From Desulfonatronum sp. (GTDB lineage: Bacteria > Desulfobacterota > Desulfovibrionia > Desulfovibrionales > Desulfonatronaceae): a stretch of 7,436 nucleotides of DNA. A program made the translations under genes and the position numbers. The stretch lies in NCBI GenBank assembly GCA_007127655.1, contig SKYX01000394.1:1-7436 (forward strand), written 5' to 3'. A model generated the notes under the pieces. That model worked only from the letters and a program-made list of their open reading frames with translations. It had not been told where the DNA came from and did no database searches. Shown one piece after another: positions 1-6,861 of the stretch; within the stretch, counting starts at the first letter, position 1, and each line of letters begins with the position of its first letter.

Positions 1-952
1 GAATGCTGGCGGATCGCAACGCTTCCGCGAGCCATGCGTCAAAAGCCTCACGAAGCTTGCTCTCAAGCAGAATCCGCTCAACCAGCGGGTAGGCCTGGGC
101 CGGATCGACGATTCTGCCCTCGGTGCGCTCCAACAAGACCAGAACCTGATATCCTTCCGGATTGCGCGACAAGATATCCGTCGCCTCTCTGGGCTCCAAG
201 CCGGACAACAGCGCCTGCCAATCACCGGGGATATTGTCTTCCCGCAAGGCATAGGCATGCACGTCCACCCTGTCGAAACGTTTCCCCAGCACGTCGGGAT
301 CAGGCTCAGTGGCGGAGAGTTCCAGCACCTTTTCCAACAAGTCCCGATCCTGGCCTTGGATCAACAAAAATCGCACCCGGGGTTGGAGATAAAAGTCGGC
401 GATGTGTTCCCGATAGTAGGCGTCCACTTCCAGATAATCAATGGATATGGAAGGCCGCAGCACCTTCTGGACCAATTTTTCCTGATTCAACCCGGCCCGA
501 AGCTGCTCCCGCCATCGATCCAGGTGAATATACTCCTCGATCAGCATCTGCTCGAAAGCCCCTTCCGGATAATCGGCCCGGACCACCATCTCCGCCGCGG
601 CCACTTCCTCGTCGGTCACGGCCAGACCCTGGTCGGCCAGATATCCAGCCACCAATCGTTGCACCAGGATTTCGGTCAGCACCGTTCCGTACTCTTCTTG
701 CAGACGTTGCAAGGAGTCCACCTGGTGCGTCATGCCCGCCAGGTACTTCAGATCATGTACAGCCTCGACTTCGGAAAGCAGCACGGGCTCTCCGTTGATC
801 CGAGCCACGACGCCCTGTTCATCGAATGGAGCAGAGCATCCCGACACCAGGCTAAGCAGCACGATCAGGCCCAAACAAACAGCCTGGGCAACGACCGGCC
901 TTGAGGTCTGAAAAGCGCCGTTGCATAAGGAGTATTGATGCATGGGGATCAT
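1..952 (-). CDS. SurA/PpiC-type lipoprotein, probable periplasmic folding chaperone (C-terminus cut by window edge)
   Basis: The frame reads leftward from ATG 952-950 for 317 residues and leaves the window still open. Residues 20-36 are a hydrophobic export segment followed by the lipobox VSGC with Cys39, so a lipid-anchored periplasmic protein is expected; Ser at +2 would favour outer-membrane sorting under the E. coli rule. RINGEPVLLSEVE (51-63) is the typical start of a SurA N-terminal chaperone domain, which continues in helices to about 170. Residues about 190-290 resemble a shrunken parvulin domain (RVRFLLI at 192-198, EGYQVLVLLER at 266-276), but Phe195 and Gln269 stand where the family normally has histidines, so isomerase activity is doubtful. 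The helix at 288-313 is the usual C-terminal element, so little is missing. The start is chosen because it overlaps the mfd stop as ATGA; no clear Shine-Dalgarno is visible, and Met4 is the alternative. Role in outer-membrane protein or enzyme folding is inferred. Confidence 0.85.
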   Translation of the reverse strand, partial: MIPMHQYSLCNGAFQTSRPVVAQAVCLGLIVLLSLVSGCSAPFDEQGVVARINGEPVLLSEVEAVHDLKYLAGMTHQVDSLQRLQEEYGTVLTEILVQRLVAGYLADQGLAVTDEEVAAAEMVVRADYPEGAFEQMLIEEYIHLDRWREQLRAGLNQEKLVQKVLRPSISIDYLEVDAYYREHIADFYLQPRVRFLLIQGQDRDLLEKVLELSATEPDPDVLGKRFDRVDVHAYALREDNIPGDWQALLSGLEPREATDILSRNPEGYQVLVLLERTEGRIVDPAQAYPLVERILLESKLREAFDAWLAEALRSASI

Positions 953-3900
953 GAGGAAGCGGGACGCGAGGGCGTCAGCTCGGAAAGCAAGATCGTGGCT
1001 TGTTCCAAATGCCTATTGTTAGCCGCCTTGTCCGCAAAGCGCAACTCCACCCGGTTGGGCGGGAGCAGTCGTGCCTGGTCCTGGTGTTGGAGAACCCAGG
1101 GGACGATGGCGTCCAGGACGGCGAGGTCCGCCTCACCGGTATCGCCAACCCCATCCTTTCGCCCATTGGTCCCATCCGGCCAGGACACAACCACCTTGCC
1201 CGGCAGCAGATCGGCCTTGACCGCTTTCAGGGACGACAGCAGCCGCTTCAGGCGGACGACCTCCGTAAAGGTTTGCAGTTCCTCTGGAAAATTCCCGAAC
1301 CGGTCCTTGATTTCCCCCTCGATCTCCAGGGCCGCCTCATCCGTGGCCGCGGAGGACAAGGCCTTGTAGAAATGCAGCCGGTCCCGGGATTCGGGGATGT
1401 AATCCTCGGGAATATGCGCCGGGTAGAGGACGTTCATTTCGGTGTGGACATCCTCCCGAGGAGCTTCGCCCTTGAGCCGCCGAACCTCGTTCTCCAGCAT
1501 CTCCAGGAACAACTCCAGTCCGACCTTGGAAATGGTTCCGGACTGGGTCTCGCCCAGGATGTTCCCGGCCCCGCGCAGCCGCAGATCCTCCATGGCCACG
1601 AAAAACCCCGCTCCCAGGTAATCCATGTCCAGGATGACCTGCAACCGCTTGCGGGTGGATTCCGGCATCCCGTCCAGGTTGTTCACCACGAAATAGGCGA
1701 AGGCCTGCCGCTCGCTGCGACCCACCCGCCCCCGCAACTGATAGAGCTGTCCCAGCCCGAACATCTGGGCCTGGTCCACAATCAGGGTGTTGGCCCGGGG
1801 AAAATCCAGGCCGGATTCGATGATCGCGGTGCAGACCAGGATGTCCAGCTCGGCGTGCCAGAACTTGTGCATGGCCTCTTCCAGCATGGTTGCGCTCATC
1901 TGCCCGTGGGCCATGCCAATCCGGGCCTCCGGGGCTAAAGAGCGCACGTACTCAACCACCTGCTCCAGCCCCTGGACCCGGTTGTGCACCCAGAACGCCT
2001 GGCCGCCGCGTTCCAGTTCCTGGGCCAAGGCCTGGCGGAGCATCCCGGCGTCGCGTTCCAGGAGAAAGGTCTGCACCGGCTTGCGGTCCACGGGCGGGGT
2101 TTCGATCACGCTCAGGGAGCGGATTCCGGAAAGCGAAAGCTGGAGGGTTCGGGGGATGGGCGTGGCCGTGAGGGTCAGCACGTCCACGTTCTTACGCAGT
2201 TTCTTGAGCTTTTCCTTGTGTTTGACCCCGAAACGCTGTTCCTCGTCCAGGATCAGCAGGCCCAGGTTGGGCAGATGCACGTCGTCGGAAATCAGCCGGT
2301 GGGTGCCGATGAGAATGTCCACCCGCCCCCGGGCCGCGGCCTCCAAAATCTGCTTCTGGCGGACCCTGGGCACGAACCGGCTGAGCATGGCCACCTGGAC
2401 CGGAAAGTGTTCCATGCGCATCCGGAAGTTCTGGTAGTGCTGCTCAGCCAGGACCGTGGTCGGGCAGAGCAGGGCCACCTGCTTGCCGTCCATCACCGCC
2501 CGGAAAGCCGAGCGCATGGCCACCTCGGTCTTGCCGAAGCCCACGTCTCCGCAGACCAGGCGATCCATGGGCTGGGGCAGATCCATGTCCGCCAGGACGT
2601 CGTCAATGGCCCGAGACTGGTCCGGAGTCTCCTCGTACCCAAAGGAGGCCTCGAAATCCCGATACATCTCGTTCATCGGGCTGTAGGCGTAGCCCTTGGC
2701 GACCCGGCGATAGGCATAGATTTCCACCAGGTCCTGGGCGATCTTTTCGATGGCCTTGCGCGCCCGCTCCTTGGTCTTGGACCACTGCGCCCCGCCCAGC
2801 CGATCAAGCCCCGGTGACGCGCCCTCGGGCCCCTTGTAGCGCTGGACCAGGTTCAGGCGGTCCACGGGCAGGTACAGCTTGTCCTCCCCGGCATATTCAA
2901 TCAGCAGATAATCGTTGGCCGCATCCCCGATCCGCACCCGGTGCAGCCCGTCGAAGCGGCCCAGGCCGTAATCCCGGTGCACCAGCAGATCCCCGGCGGA
3001 CAACTCGTCAAAGGAGTCCAGCCCGGCAAAACCTTTTTTATGGGTCTGGCGGGCCGGGCCTTTTTTCTCGTCGGGCTGGAGCACGTCCTCGGCCAAAAGC
3101 AGCAGACCGTTCCATTCCAGGTCCAGCCCCTTGCGCAGCGAGGAGCGCACCAGGGCCACCCCCTGGCCTTGGGGATCAAAAGACTCTTCGAAGGCAATGC
3201 CTTCTTCGGCCAGCCGCTTGCCGAACCGGCTCCGGGAATGGTCCGAATGAAAAGCGATCAGCACCTGGGGCCGCTCATCTTGCCACGTGCGCAGGGCCTG
3301 CATCAGCGTGCTCCAGGGGCGTTGCCGGGCCTCGGGACGCCAGAACAGGTCCTGAAAGGAGCCGGAGGCCTTTTCCGGCAGATCGACACCTTGACGATCC
3401 ACACCGATGAGCAGGTCTTCGAAAACCATCTGGGGCTGGTTGTGCCACGCCAGTCTGGCCGAGGACGCAGGCTGGATCACGCTGGACCGCAGCCAGCGAA
3501 CCTCGGACGCGCAGTCGTTTTCCCGTGCGGCCTCCTCAAGAAACGCCTGCCAGGCCCACTCGCCCTCTTCCAGCCGCGGTCGCAGTTGGGACGACCCGGA
3601 AAGCAGAAACGTCGTGTTCCCGGGTATCCATTGGTTCAGGGTCGAGAACCGCTCGTAGTACACCCCCGGGGCCATCCGCCCGTCCCCGCGCTCCAAAGCC
3701 CGCAACAAGGCCCCGTGGCCGCGGTCTGAGACTTCGCCGGTGGCGTCGAAGCGCTGCCAGCAGGCCTGGGCCCGAGACATGGACTCCGGACTCAGCAGGG
3801 CCGGGGCCACCGGCAGGATGATCGCGTCCGGGACGTCGGCCATGGAGCGTTGGCGCAAGGGTTCGAACAAGCGCATACTCTCCAGGTGCTCACCGAAAAA

Positions 3901-4470
3901 CTCCATCCGCAACGGAATCTCGAAGCCCGGCGGAAAAACGTCCAGGATGTCGCCGCGTCGGGCGATCTCGCCAACGGCGCCAACCATGGACGACCGGCGG
4001 TAGCCCCAGGAAATCAGCTGCTCCAGGATCAGGTCCGGGGATATTTCCTCGCCCACGCTCAGGTGCAGAAACGCGTTCTCCACTTCCTCCCGGGGCGGCC
4101 ACTTGGGCAAAAAATTCTCCACGCTCAGCACCAGGCCAAACGGACGCACCGCGCCGTGCAACGCGAAGAGAGTCAACCACCGCCGACTCCAGGCACCGGG
4201 GTCCGCATGCAACGGGTCCTCGGGCGGATAGGCGGGCAGGGAGAACCAGCGCCGCTTCCAAAACAGATCATGATCGTCTCGGGAAAACAGCCGAACCAGG
4301 GCCTCCATTTCCGGAACCTGCTTGGCCTCCGGGACCACCAGCACCACGTTTTGCCCTTTGGCCAACAGGGCCTCGGCCAGATAGGCCTGGGTCGCCGGAC
4401 CGCTTTTATGAATGGACAGCGCGTCCTTGCGCCCGCGCAGAAACTCCTGAACGTCCTTGGTCAAATACAC
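949..4470 (-). CDS. mfd: Transcription-repair coupling factor Mfd
   Basis: Mfd is an ATP-driven DNA translocase that pushes on stalled RNA polymerase, releases it and recruits UvrA for nucleotide excision repair. The 1173 residues match the family length (E. coli 1148). Residues 1 to about 200 form the UvrB-like module; RRGDILDVFPPGFEIPLRMEF (171-191) is the conserved part that touches UvrA. The RNA-polymerase-interaction (CarD-like) domain spans about 485-545, with AGDLLVHRDYGLGRF at 492-506. The motor has Walker A GDVGFGKT (641-648), the DEEQ box (742-745), TATPIPRTL (768-776) and motif VI QLRGRVGRS (911-919); the translocation region with RGAGNILGETQSG follows (966-978). Residues about 1010-1173 are the autoinhibitory C-terminal domain. 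All key residues are present. The start is GTG with an in-frame TGA nine bases upstream (4479-4477) and a good ribosome site, so no longer protein is possible. The TGA stop overlaps the next gene's ATG, which indicates an operon with translational coupling. Confidence 0.98.
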   Translation of the reverse strand: MYLTKDVQEFLRGRKDALSIHKSGPATQAYLAEALLAKGQNVVLVVPEAKQVPEMEALVRLFSRDDHDLFWKRRWFSLPAYPPEDPLHADPGAWSRRWLTLFALHGAVRPFGLVLSVENFLPKWPPREEVENAFLHLSVGEEISPDLILEQLISWGYRRSSMVGAVGEIARRGDILDVFPPGFEIPLRMEFFGEHLESMRLFEPLRQRSMADVPDAIILPVAPALLSPESMSRAQACWQRFDATGEVSDRGHGALLRALERGDGRMAPGVYYERFSTLNQWIPGNTTFLLSGSSQLRPRLEEGEWAWQAFLEEAARENDCASEVRWLRSSVIQPASSARLAWHNQPQMVFEDLLIGVDRQGVDLPEKASGSFQDLFWRPEARQRPWSTLMQALRTWQDERPQVLIAFHSDHSRSRFGKRLAEEGIAFEESFDPQGQGVALVRSSLRKGLDLEWNGLLLLAEDVLQPDEKKGPARQTHKKGFAGLDSFDELSAGDLLVHRDYGLGRFDGLHRVRIGDAANDYLLIEYAGEDKLYLPVDRLNLVQRYKGPEGASPGLDRLGGAQWSKTKERARKAIEKIAQDLVEIYAYRRVAKGYAYSPMNEMYRDFEASFGYEETPDQSRAIDDVLADMDLPQPMDRLVCGDVGFGKTEVAMRSAFRAVMDGKQVALLCPTTVLAEQHYQNFRMRMEHFPVQVAMLSRFVPRVRQKQILEAAARGRVDILIGTHRLISDDVHLPNLGLLILDEEQRFGVKHKEKLKKLRKNVDVLTLTATPIPRTLQLSLSGIRSLSVIETPPVDRKPVQTFLLERDAGMLRQALAQELERGGQAFWVHNRVQGLEQVVEYVRSLAPEARIGMAHGQMSATMLEEAMHKFWHAELDILVCTAIIESGLDFPRANTLIVDQAQMFGLGQLYQLRGRVGRSERQAFAYFVVNNLDGMPESTRKRLQVILDMDYLGAGFFVAMEDLRLRGAGNILGETQSGTISKVGLELFLEMLENEVRRLKGEAPREDVHTEMNVLYPAHIPEDYIPESRDRLHFYKALSSAATDEAALEIEGEIKDRFGNFPEELQTFTEVVRLKRLLSSLKAVKADLLPGKVVVSWPDGTNGRKDGVGDTGEADLAVLDAIVPWVLQHQDQARLLPPNRVELRFADKAANNRHLEQATILLSELTPSRPASS

Positions 4471-4477
4471 GAACCGT

Positions 4478-4484
4478 CACCTCT
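4478..4484 (-). promoter_or_regulatory. Ribosome binding site of mfd
   Basis: On the minus strand AGAGGTG lies 7 bases before the GTG codon at 4470-4468. It supports this GTG as the true start, because an in-frame TGA overlaps the site and excludes any start further upstream. Confidence 0.75.
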
Positions 4485-4526
4485 ATTGTTCATCGTCAAA
4501 AACACTCCCTTCAGCAACCTTAAAAT

Positions 4527-4742
4527 GAACCGCCCGTTCCCGGAGGGAACTCAAGACGCAAGGAGCGCAAAGGAATGCATTTTGGAAAGCAGGGAAAAAA
4601 CCGCTTCCCAAAAACATTGCCCTTTTCGGGATAAATCATAAATCGCGGTCAGGCGGGAAGCCTTTTGCCTTTCGCATCTTTCCCGCGGAAGGCAAAAATT
4701 ACTTCTTGGCGGCCTTTGCGCCCTGAGCGCAGCGGGCGGTTC
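4527..4742. repeat. 216-bp nested inverted-repeat element in the gap upstream of mfd
   Basis: The ends are a perfect 10-bp inverted pair, GAACCGCCCG (4527-4536) and CGGGCGGTTC (4733-4742). Inside is a second perfect pair, GCGCAAAGG (4565-4573) and CCTTTGCGC (4713-4721). Further in are an imperfect hairpin at 4574-4618 (AATG, TTTTGG and AAGC pairing with GCTT, CCAAAA and CATT), and two interleaved pairs: GCGGGAA 4653-4659 with TTCCCGC 4680-4686, and TTTTGCCTT 4663-4671 with AAGGCAAAA 4689-4697. A small hairpin GTTCCC-GGA-GGGAAC sits at 4536-4550. The whole could fold as a multi-branched structure. No credible protein is encoded in it. It could be a fold-back (MITE-like) element, a leader or small RNA, or decayed dispersed repeats. 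AAAAT occurs near both ends (4522-4526 and 4748-4752), but not flush on the right, so a target duplication is not established. Confidence 0.55.
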
Positions 4743-4757
4743 CCCAAAAAATCCCGG

Positions 4758-4785
4758 TTGCAAAAATCTCCCAGTTCATTACAAC
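4758..4785 (+). promoter_or_regulatory. Possible sigma-70-type promoter of the 85-residue gene
   Basis: TTGCAA (4758-4763) and TACAAC (4780-4785) are separated by 16 bases and lie about 70 bases before the start codon. Each hexamer matches the consensus at four of six positions. This is weak evidence, offered because no better candidate is visible in the gap. Confidence 0.22.
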
Positions 4786-4836
4786 TGCGCCCTGTCGCGA
4801 TTCGGGAGCGTTACCGCGCGCCCGGCTAACCCCACC

Positions 4837-4842
4837 GGAGGT
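4837..4842 (+). promoter_or_regulatory. Ribosome binding site of the 85-residue gene
   Basis: GGAGGT is a near-perfect Shine-Dalgarno sequence 11 bases before ATG 4854. The spacing is slightly long, but an in-frame TAA at 4827-4829 leaves this ATG as the first possible start. The strength of the site is one of the main reasons to accept the short gene. Confidence 0.65.
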
Positions 4843-4853
4843 CATCCTGTAGC

Positions 4854-5111
4854 ATGGCTTATTACCACGAACACTCCGCCGTATCGGTCTCCCTGGACGA
4901 ACACGTCAAGATGCTCGGAGATGAGGATCTTATGGATTTTTGGGAAGAGAGCCAATTCATGGAAGGTTTCTTTCACGAGCACGACATCTACCCGGAATTG
5001 CCGGCGGAGAATTACGAACGGCTCATTTTGCAGGAACTGCAATTACGCTTCTGCCAGCGAGGCCAACCCTTCGCCACCCAACCACAAATCGAAACGCCCT
5101 GCCCCTTTTGA
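4854..5111 (+). CDS. Small acidic protein of unknown function, 85 residues
   Basis: I do not recognise a named family. The protein is acidic (17 Asp/Glu against 4 Lys/Arg) and has five histidines, four of them in HEH triplets at 5-7 and 41-43. Residues 14-40 (LDEHVKMLGDEDLMDFWEES and onward) read as an acidic amphipathic helix, and 50-69 (PAENYERLILQELQLRFCQR) as a second helix with a conserved-looking LxLRxCQR end. The last 15 residues are Pro/Gln-rich and probably disordered. There is no signal peptide or membrane segment, so it should be cytoplasmic. Codon choice resembles that of the neighbouring genes and the ribosome site is strong, which argues that it is real. It stands alone on the plus strand, divergent from mfd and convergent with ugd. 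The overlapping antisense frame at 4842-5042 is taken as a shadow. Confidence 0.7.
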   Translation: MAYYHEHSAVSVSLDEHVKMLGDEDLMDFWEESQFMEGFFHEHDIYPELPAENYERLILQELQLRFCQRGQPFATQPQIETPCPF

Positions 5112-5151
5112 CCCTGCCATACTGACCACCTCCGGGTGTTCCTTTCCCGGT

Positions 5152-5177
5152 ACACGCATCATATAAAAACACGCATC
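5152..5177. repeat. Direct repeat ACACGCATC beside the palindrome
   Basis: ACACGCATC occurs at 5152-5160 and again at 5169-5177, separated by ATATAAAA. The second copy forms the left tip of the 44-bp palindrome, and GATGCGTG (5206-5213) is its inverted counterpart on the right. It may be a trace of how the palindrome arose, or chance. Confidence 0.4.
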
Positions 5178-5213
5178 GTAGGGGCACGGCGCGCCGTGCC
5201 CCTACGATGCGTG
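5165..5213 (-). terminator. Perfect 44-bp palindrome with T tract; likely terminator of ugd
   Basis: Positions 5170-5191 and 5192-5213 are exact reverse complements. The left arm begins CACGCATCGTAGGGGCAC and the centre is GGCGCGCC. The ugd transcript reaches it 22 bases after the ugd stop and then reads GTTTTTATAT (5170-5161), the arrangement of an intrinsic terminator. On the plus strand no T tract follows, so it is less convincing as a terminator for the 85-residue gene, although the hairpin forms in either direction. The stem is far longer and more perfect than a normal terminator needs. The core resembles palindromic GTAGGGGC...GCCCCTAC repeats that, from memory, are dispersed in many environmental genomes. 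Confidence 0.7.
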
Positions 5214-5235
5214 CGTTGCTCCCCTCAGCAGAGTT

Positions 5236-6588
5236 CTACGACGCAACCTTGCCCGCCAAATGCCCCCGGCCGATGCAGACGTACTCCAGATCGAAGCGCT
5301 TCAGAAATTCCGGATCATACAGATTACGGCCGTCAAAAATGATCGGCTCAGTCAGGGTTTTACGAATCCGTTGAAAATCCGGATTGCGGAACTGGTTCCA
5401 CTCCGTGGCCACGGCCAGCACGTCCGCTCCGTCCAGCACTTCGTACTGGTTGGCATGAAAGGATACCAGCGGATTGTCCGCCAAGGCCTCGCGAGCCTTT
5501 TCCCCCGCCGCCGGGTCAAAGGCCCTGACCCGCATCCCGGCCGAGGTCAATTCCGCGATCAGTTCCAGGGCCGGGGCCTCCCGGATGTCGTCCGTGTTCG
5601 GCTTGAAGGCCACGCCCCACAAGGCCAGGGTCTTGTCCCGCACCCCGCCTTGCTGGGCAAAGTAAGCGGAAATCTTGTCCACCAGGCTCCGCTTCTGGCG
5701 CATGTTCAACCCGTCCACGGCCTTGAGCACCCCGGGTTCGTAGCCGCTGCCCACGGCCGTGTCGATCAAGGCGCGGACATCCTTGGGAAAGCAGGACCCG
5801 CCGTACCCCAGGCCCGGGTAGATGAAATGCCGGCCAATGCGCGAATCTGAACCGATGCCCATGCGCACGTCGTTGACGTCCGCGCCGACCCGCTCGCAAA
5901 TGTTGGCGACTTCGTTGATGAACGAAATCTTGGTGGCCAGCATGCAGTTGGCGGCATACTTGGTCATCTCCGAACTGCGCACGCCCATAATGATCAGCTT
6001 TTCCCGGCTACGGGCGAACGGCGCGTACAGAGCCTTGAGCAATTCGCCTACCCGGACGTTGTCCGTGCCCACCACCACCCGGTCCGGCTTCATGAAGTCA
6101 TTGACCGCGTCGCCTTCCTTGAGGAATTCCGGGTTGGAGACCACATCGAACTCAATGCTCACCCCGCGGGCCTGCTGTTCCTCAAGAATCAGGTTCCGCA
6201 CCTGGTCGGCCGTACCCACCGGAACCGTGGATTTATTCACCACGACCTTGTATTCGCGCATGTGCCTGCCCACGTCCCGGGCCACCTGATGGACGAAACG
6301 CAGGTCGCAACTGCCATCAGGCCGGGAAGGGGTCCCCACGCAGATCATCACGAACAGGGCCGATTCCAGACCATCGGTCAGGTCCGTGGTGAACCGCAGG
6401 CGGCCCTGTTCCGTGTTCCGCTGCACGATCTCTTCCAATCCCGGCTCGAAAATATGGATCTTGCCCTGAGTCAGGTTCTTGACGATCTCCGGATTCACGT
6501 CCACGCAAACCACATTGTTGCCCATTTCCGCGAAACACGCCGCGGTCACCAACCCGACGTACCCCGTGCCGACAATACATAAATTCAT
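5236..6588 (-). CDS. ugd: UDP-glucose 6-dehydrogenase
   Basis: The enzyme oxidises UDP-glucose twice with NAD+ to UDP-glucuronate, a cytoplasmic precursor for exopolysaccharide, capsule or LPS sugars. At 450 residues it has normal length. The N-terminal Rossmann domain opens with GTGYVGL (7-13), followed by FEPGLEE (47-53), CVGTPSRPDGSCDL (83-96) and STVPVGT (120-126). NPEFLKEGDAV (152-162) supplies the catalytic glutamate and EMTKYAANCMLATKISFINE (207-226) the conserved lysine and asparagine. GYGGSCFPKD (261-270) carries the nucleophile Cys266. The C-terminal nucleotide-binding domain shows WGVAFKPNTDDIREAP (324-339) and DGRNLYDP (419-426), the latter favouring UDP-glucose over the GDP-mannose or UDP-ManNAc relatives. 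ATG is preceded by a good ribosome site. It appears to be a single-gene unit ending at the 5170-5213 hairpin; no glycosyltransferase or epimerase gene is adjacent within the window. Confidence 0.96.
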   Translation of the reverse strand: MNLCIVGTGYVGLVTAACFAEMGNNVVCVDVNPEIVKNLTQGKIHIFEPGLEEIVQRNTEQGRLRFTTDLTDGLESALFVMICVGTPSRPDGSCDLRFVHQVARDVGRHMREYKVVVNKSTVPVGTADQVRNLILEEQQARGVSIEFDVVSNPEFLKEGDAVNDFMKPDRVVVGTDNVRVGELLKALYAPFARSREKLIIMGVRSSEMTKYAANCMLATKISFINEVANICERVGADVNDVRMGIGSDSRIGRHFIYPGLGYGGSCFPKDVRALIDTAVGSGYEPGVLKAVDGLNMRQKRSLVDKISAYFAQQGGVRDKTLALWGVAFKPNTDDIREAPALELIAELTSAGMRVRAFDPAAGEKAREALADNPLVSFHANQYEVLDGADVLAVATEWNQFRNPDFQRIRKTLTEPIIFDGRNLYDPEFLKRFDLEYVCIGRGHLAGKVAS

Positions 6589-6599
6589 GACGAACCGAT

Positions 6600-6605
6600 C
6601 TCCTT
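6600..6605 (-). promoter_or_regulatory. Ribosome binding site of ugd
   Basis: Minus-strand AAGGAG lies 11 bases before the ATG at 6588-6586. It supports the start that places the GTGYVGL motif near the N-terminus, as is normal for this family. Confidence 0.7.
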
Positions 6606-6636
6606 AAAAATATGTTGTTCCTTGCATCCATGACAA

Positions 6637-6651
6637 TCGCGCCAAGCGCGA
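6637..6651. repeat. Short GC hairpin in the ugd leader
   Basis: TCGCGC (6637-6642) and GCGCGA (6646-6651) pair perfectly around the loop CAA, about 50 bases upstream of the ugd ATG and 32 bases before its ribosome site. It could be a small leader hairpin or an operator. No T tract follows in either direction. Confidence 0.4.
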
Positions 6652-6811
6652 CGCTCTCTTACCGCCCCCGCATACCGGGCACAACCCCCAGGGAGTGAGG
6701 TCGGCTCCAGACAATTCCATTTTTCAAAAACAATTTCAAAGGTATATGAAATAGCTGATCGGTTTTCATCCAGGGCAATTTTGTTCTCGAACCACGGGCA
6801 CTCTGGATCGG

Positions 6812-6861
6812 TATCGAAATCGTGATCAAAATCGATTTCTGGTAACGTTCGGATTTCGATA
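6812..6861. repeat. Perfect 10-bp inverted repeat overlapping the hexanucleotide array
   Basis: TATCGAAATC (6812-6821) is the exact reverse complement of GATTTCGATA (6852-6861), with 30 bases between. The spacer also holds AAAATCGATTT, so the motif ATTTCG/CGAAAT occurs in both orientations. The left arm may be a decayed, inverted extension of the tandem array. Confidence 0.6.

Noticed and set aside
34..904. Overlapping plus-strand frames of 254 and 215 codons at the left edge
   Set aside because: Both lie opposite the SurA-type lipoprotein gene, which has a clear signal peptide and family motifs. The 254-codon product is Pro/Arg/Ser-rich, typical of a shadow frame.
1000..1938. Long plus-strand frame of 312 codons opposite mfd
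   Set aside because: It is antisense to highly conserved Mfd motor motifs, and long opposite frames are common in GC-rich genes. The product has no recognisable features.
3032..3066. Two A6GG runs (minus strand) in mfd as programmed frameshift sites
   Set aside because: They read as Lys-Lys-Gly in a charged linker before the RNA-polymerase-interaction domain. The codon phase is AAA AAA GG, not the A AAA AAG phase of dnaX-like slippery sites, and the protein continues normally.
3850..4641. Plus-strand frame of 263 codons crossing the mfd start into the gap
   Set aside because: It is mostly antisense to the Mfd N-terminal domain and continues through the inverted-repeat element, and its product shows no family motif.
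5132..5150. CCGGG/CCCGG hairpin as terminator of the 85-residue gene
   Set aside because: The stem is only 5 bp with a 9-base loop, and no T tract follows.
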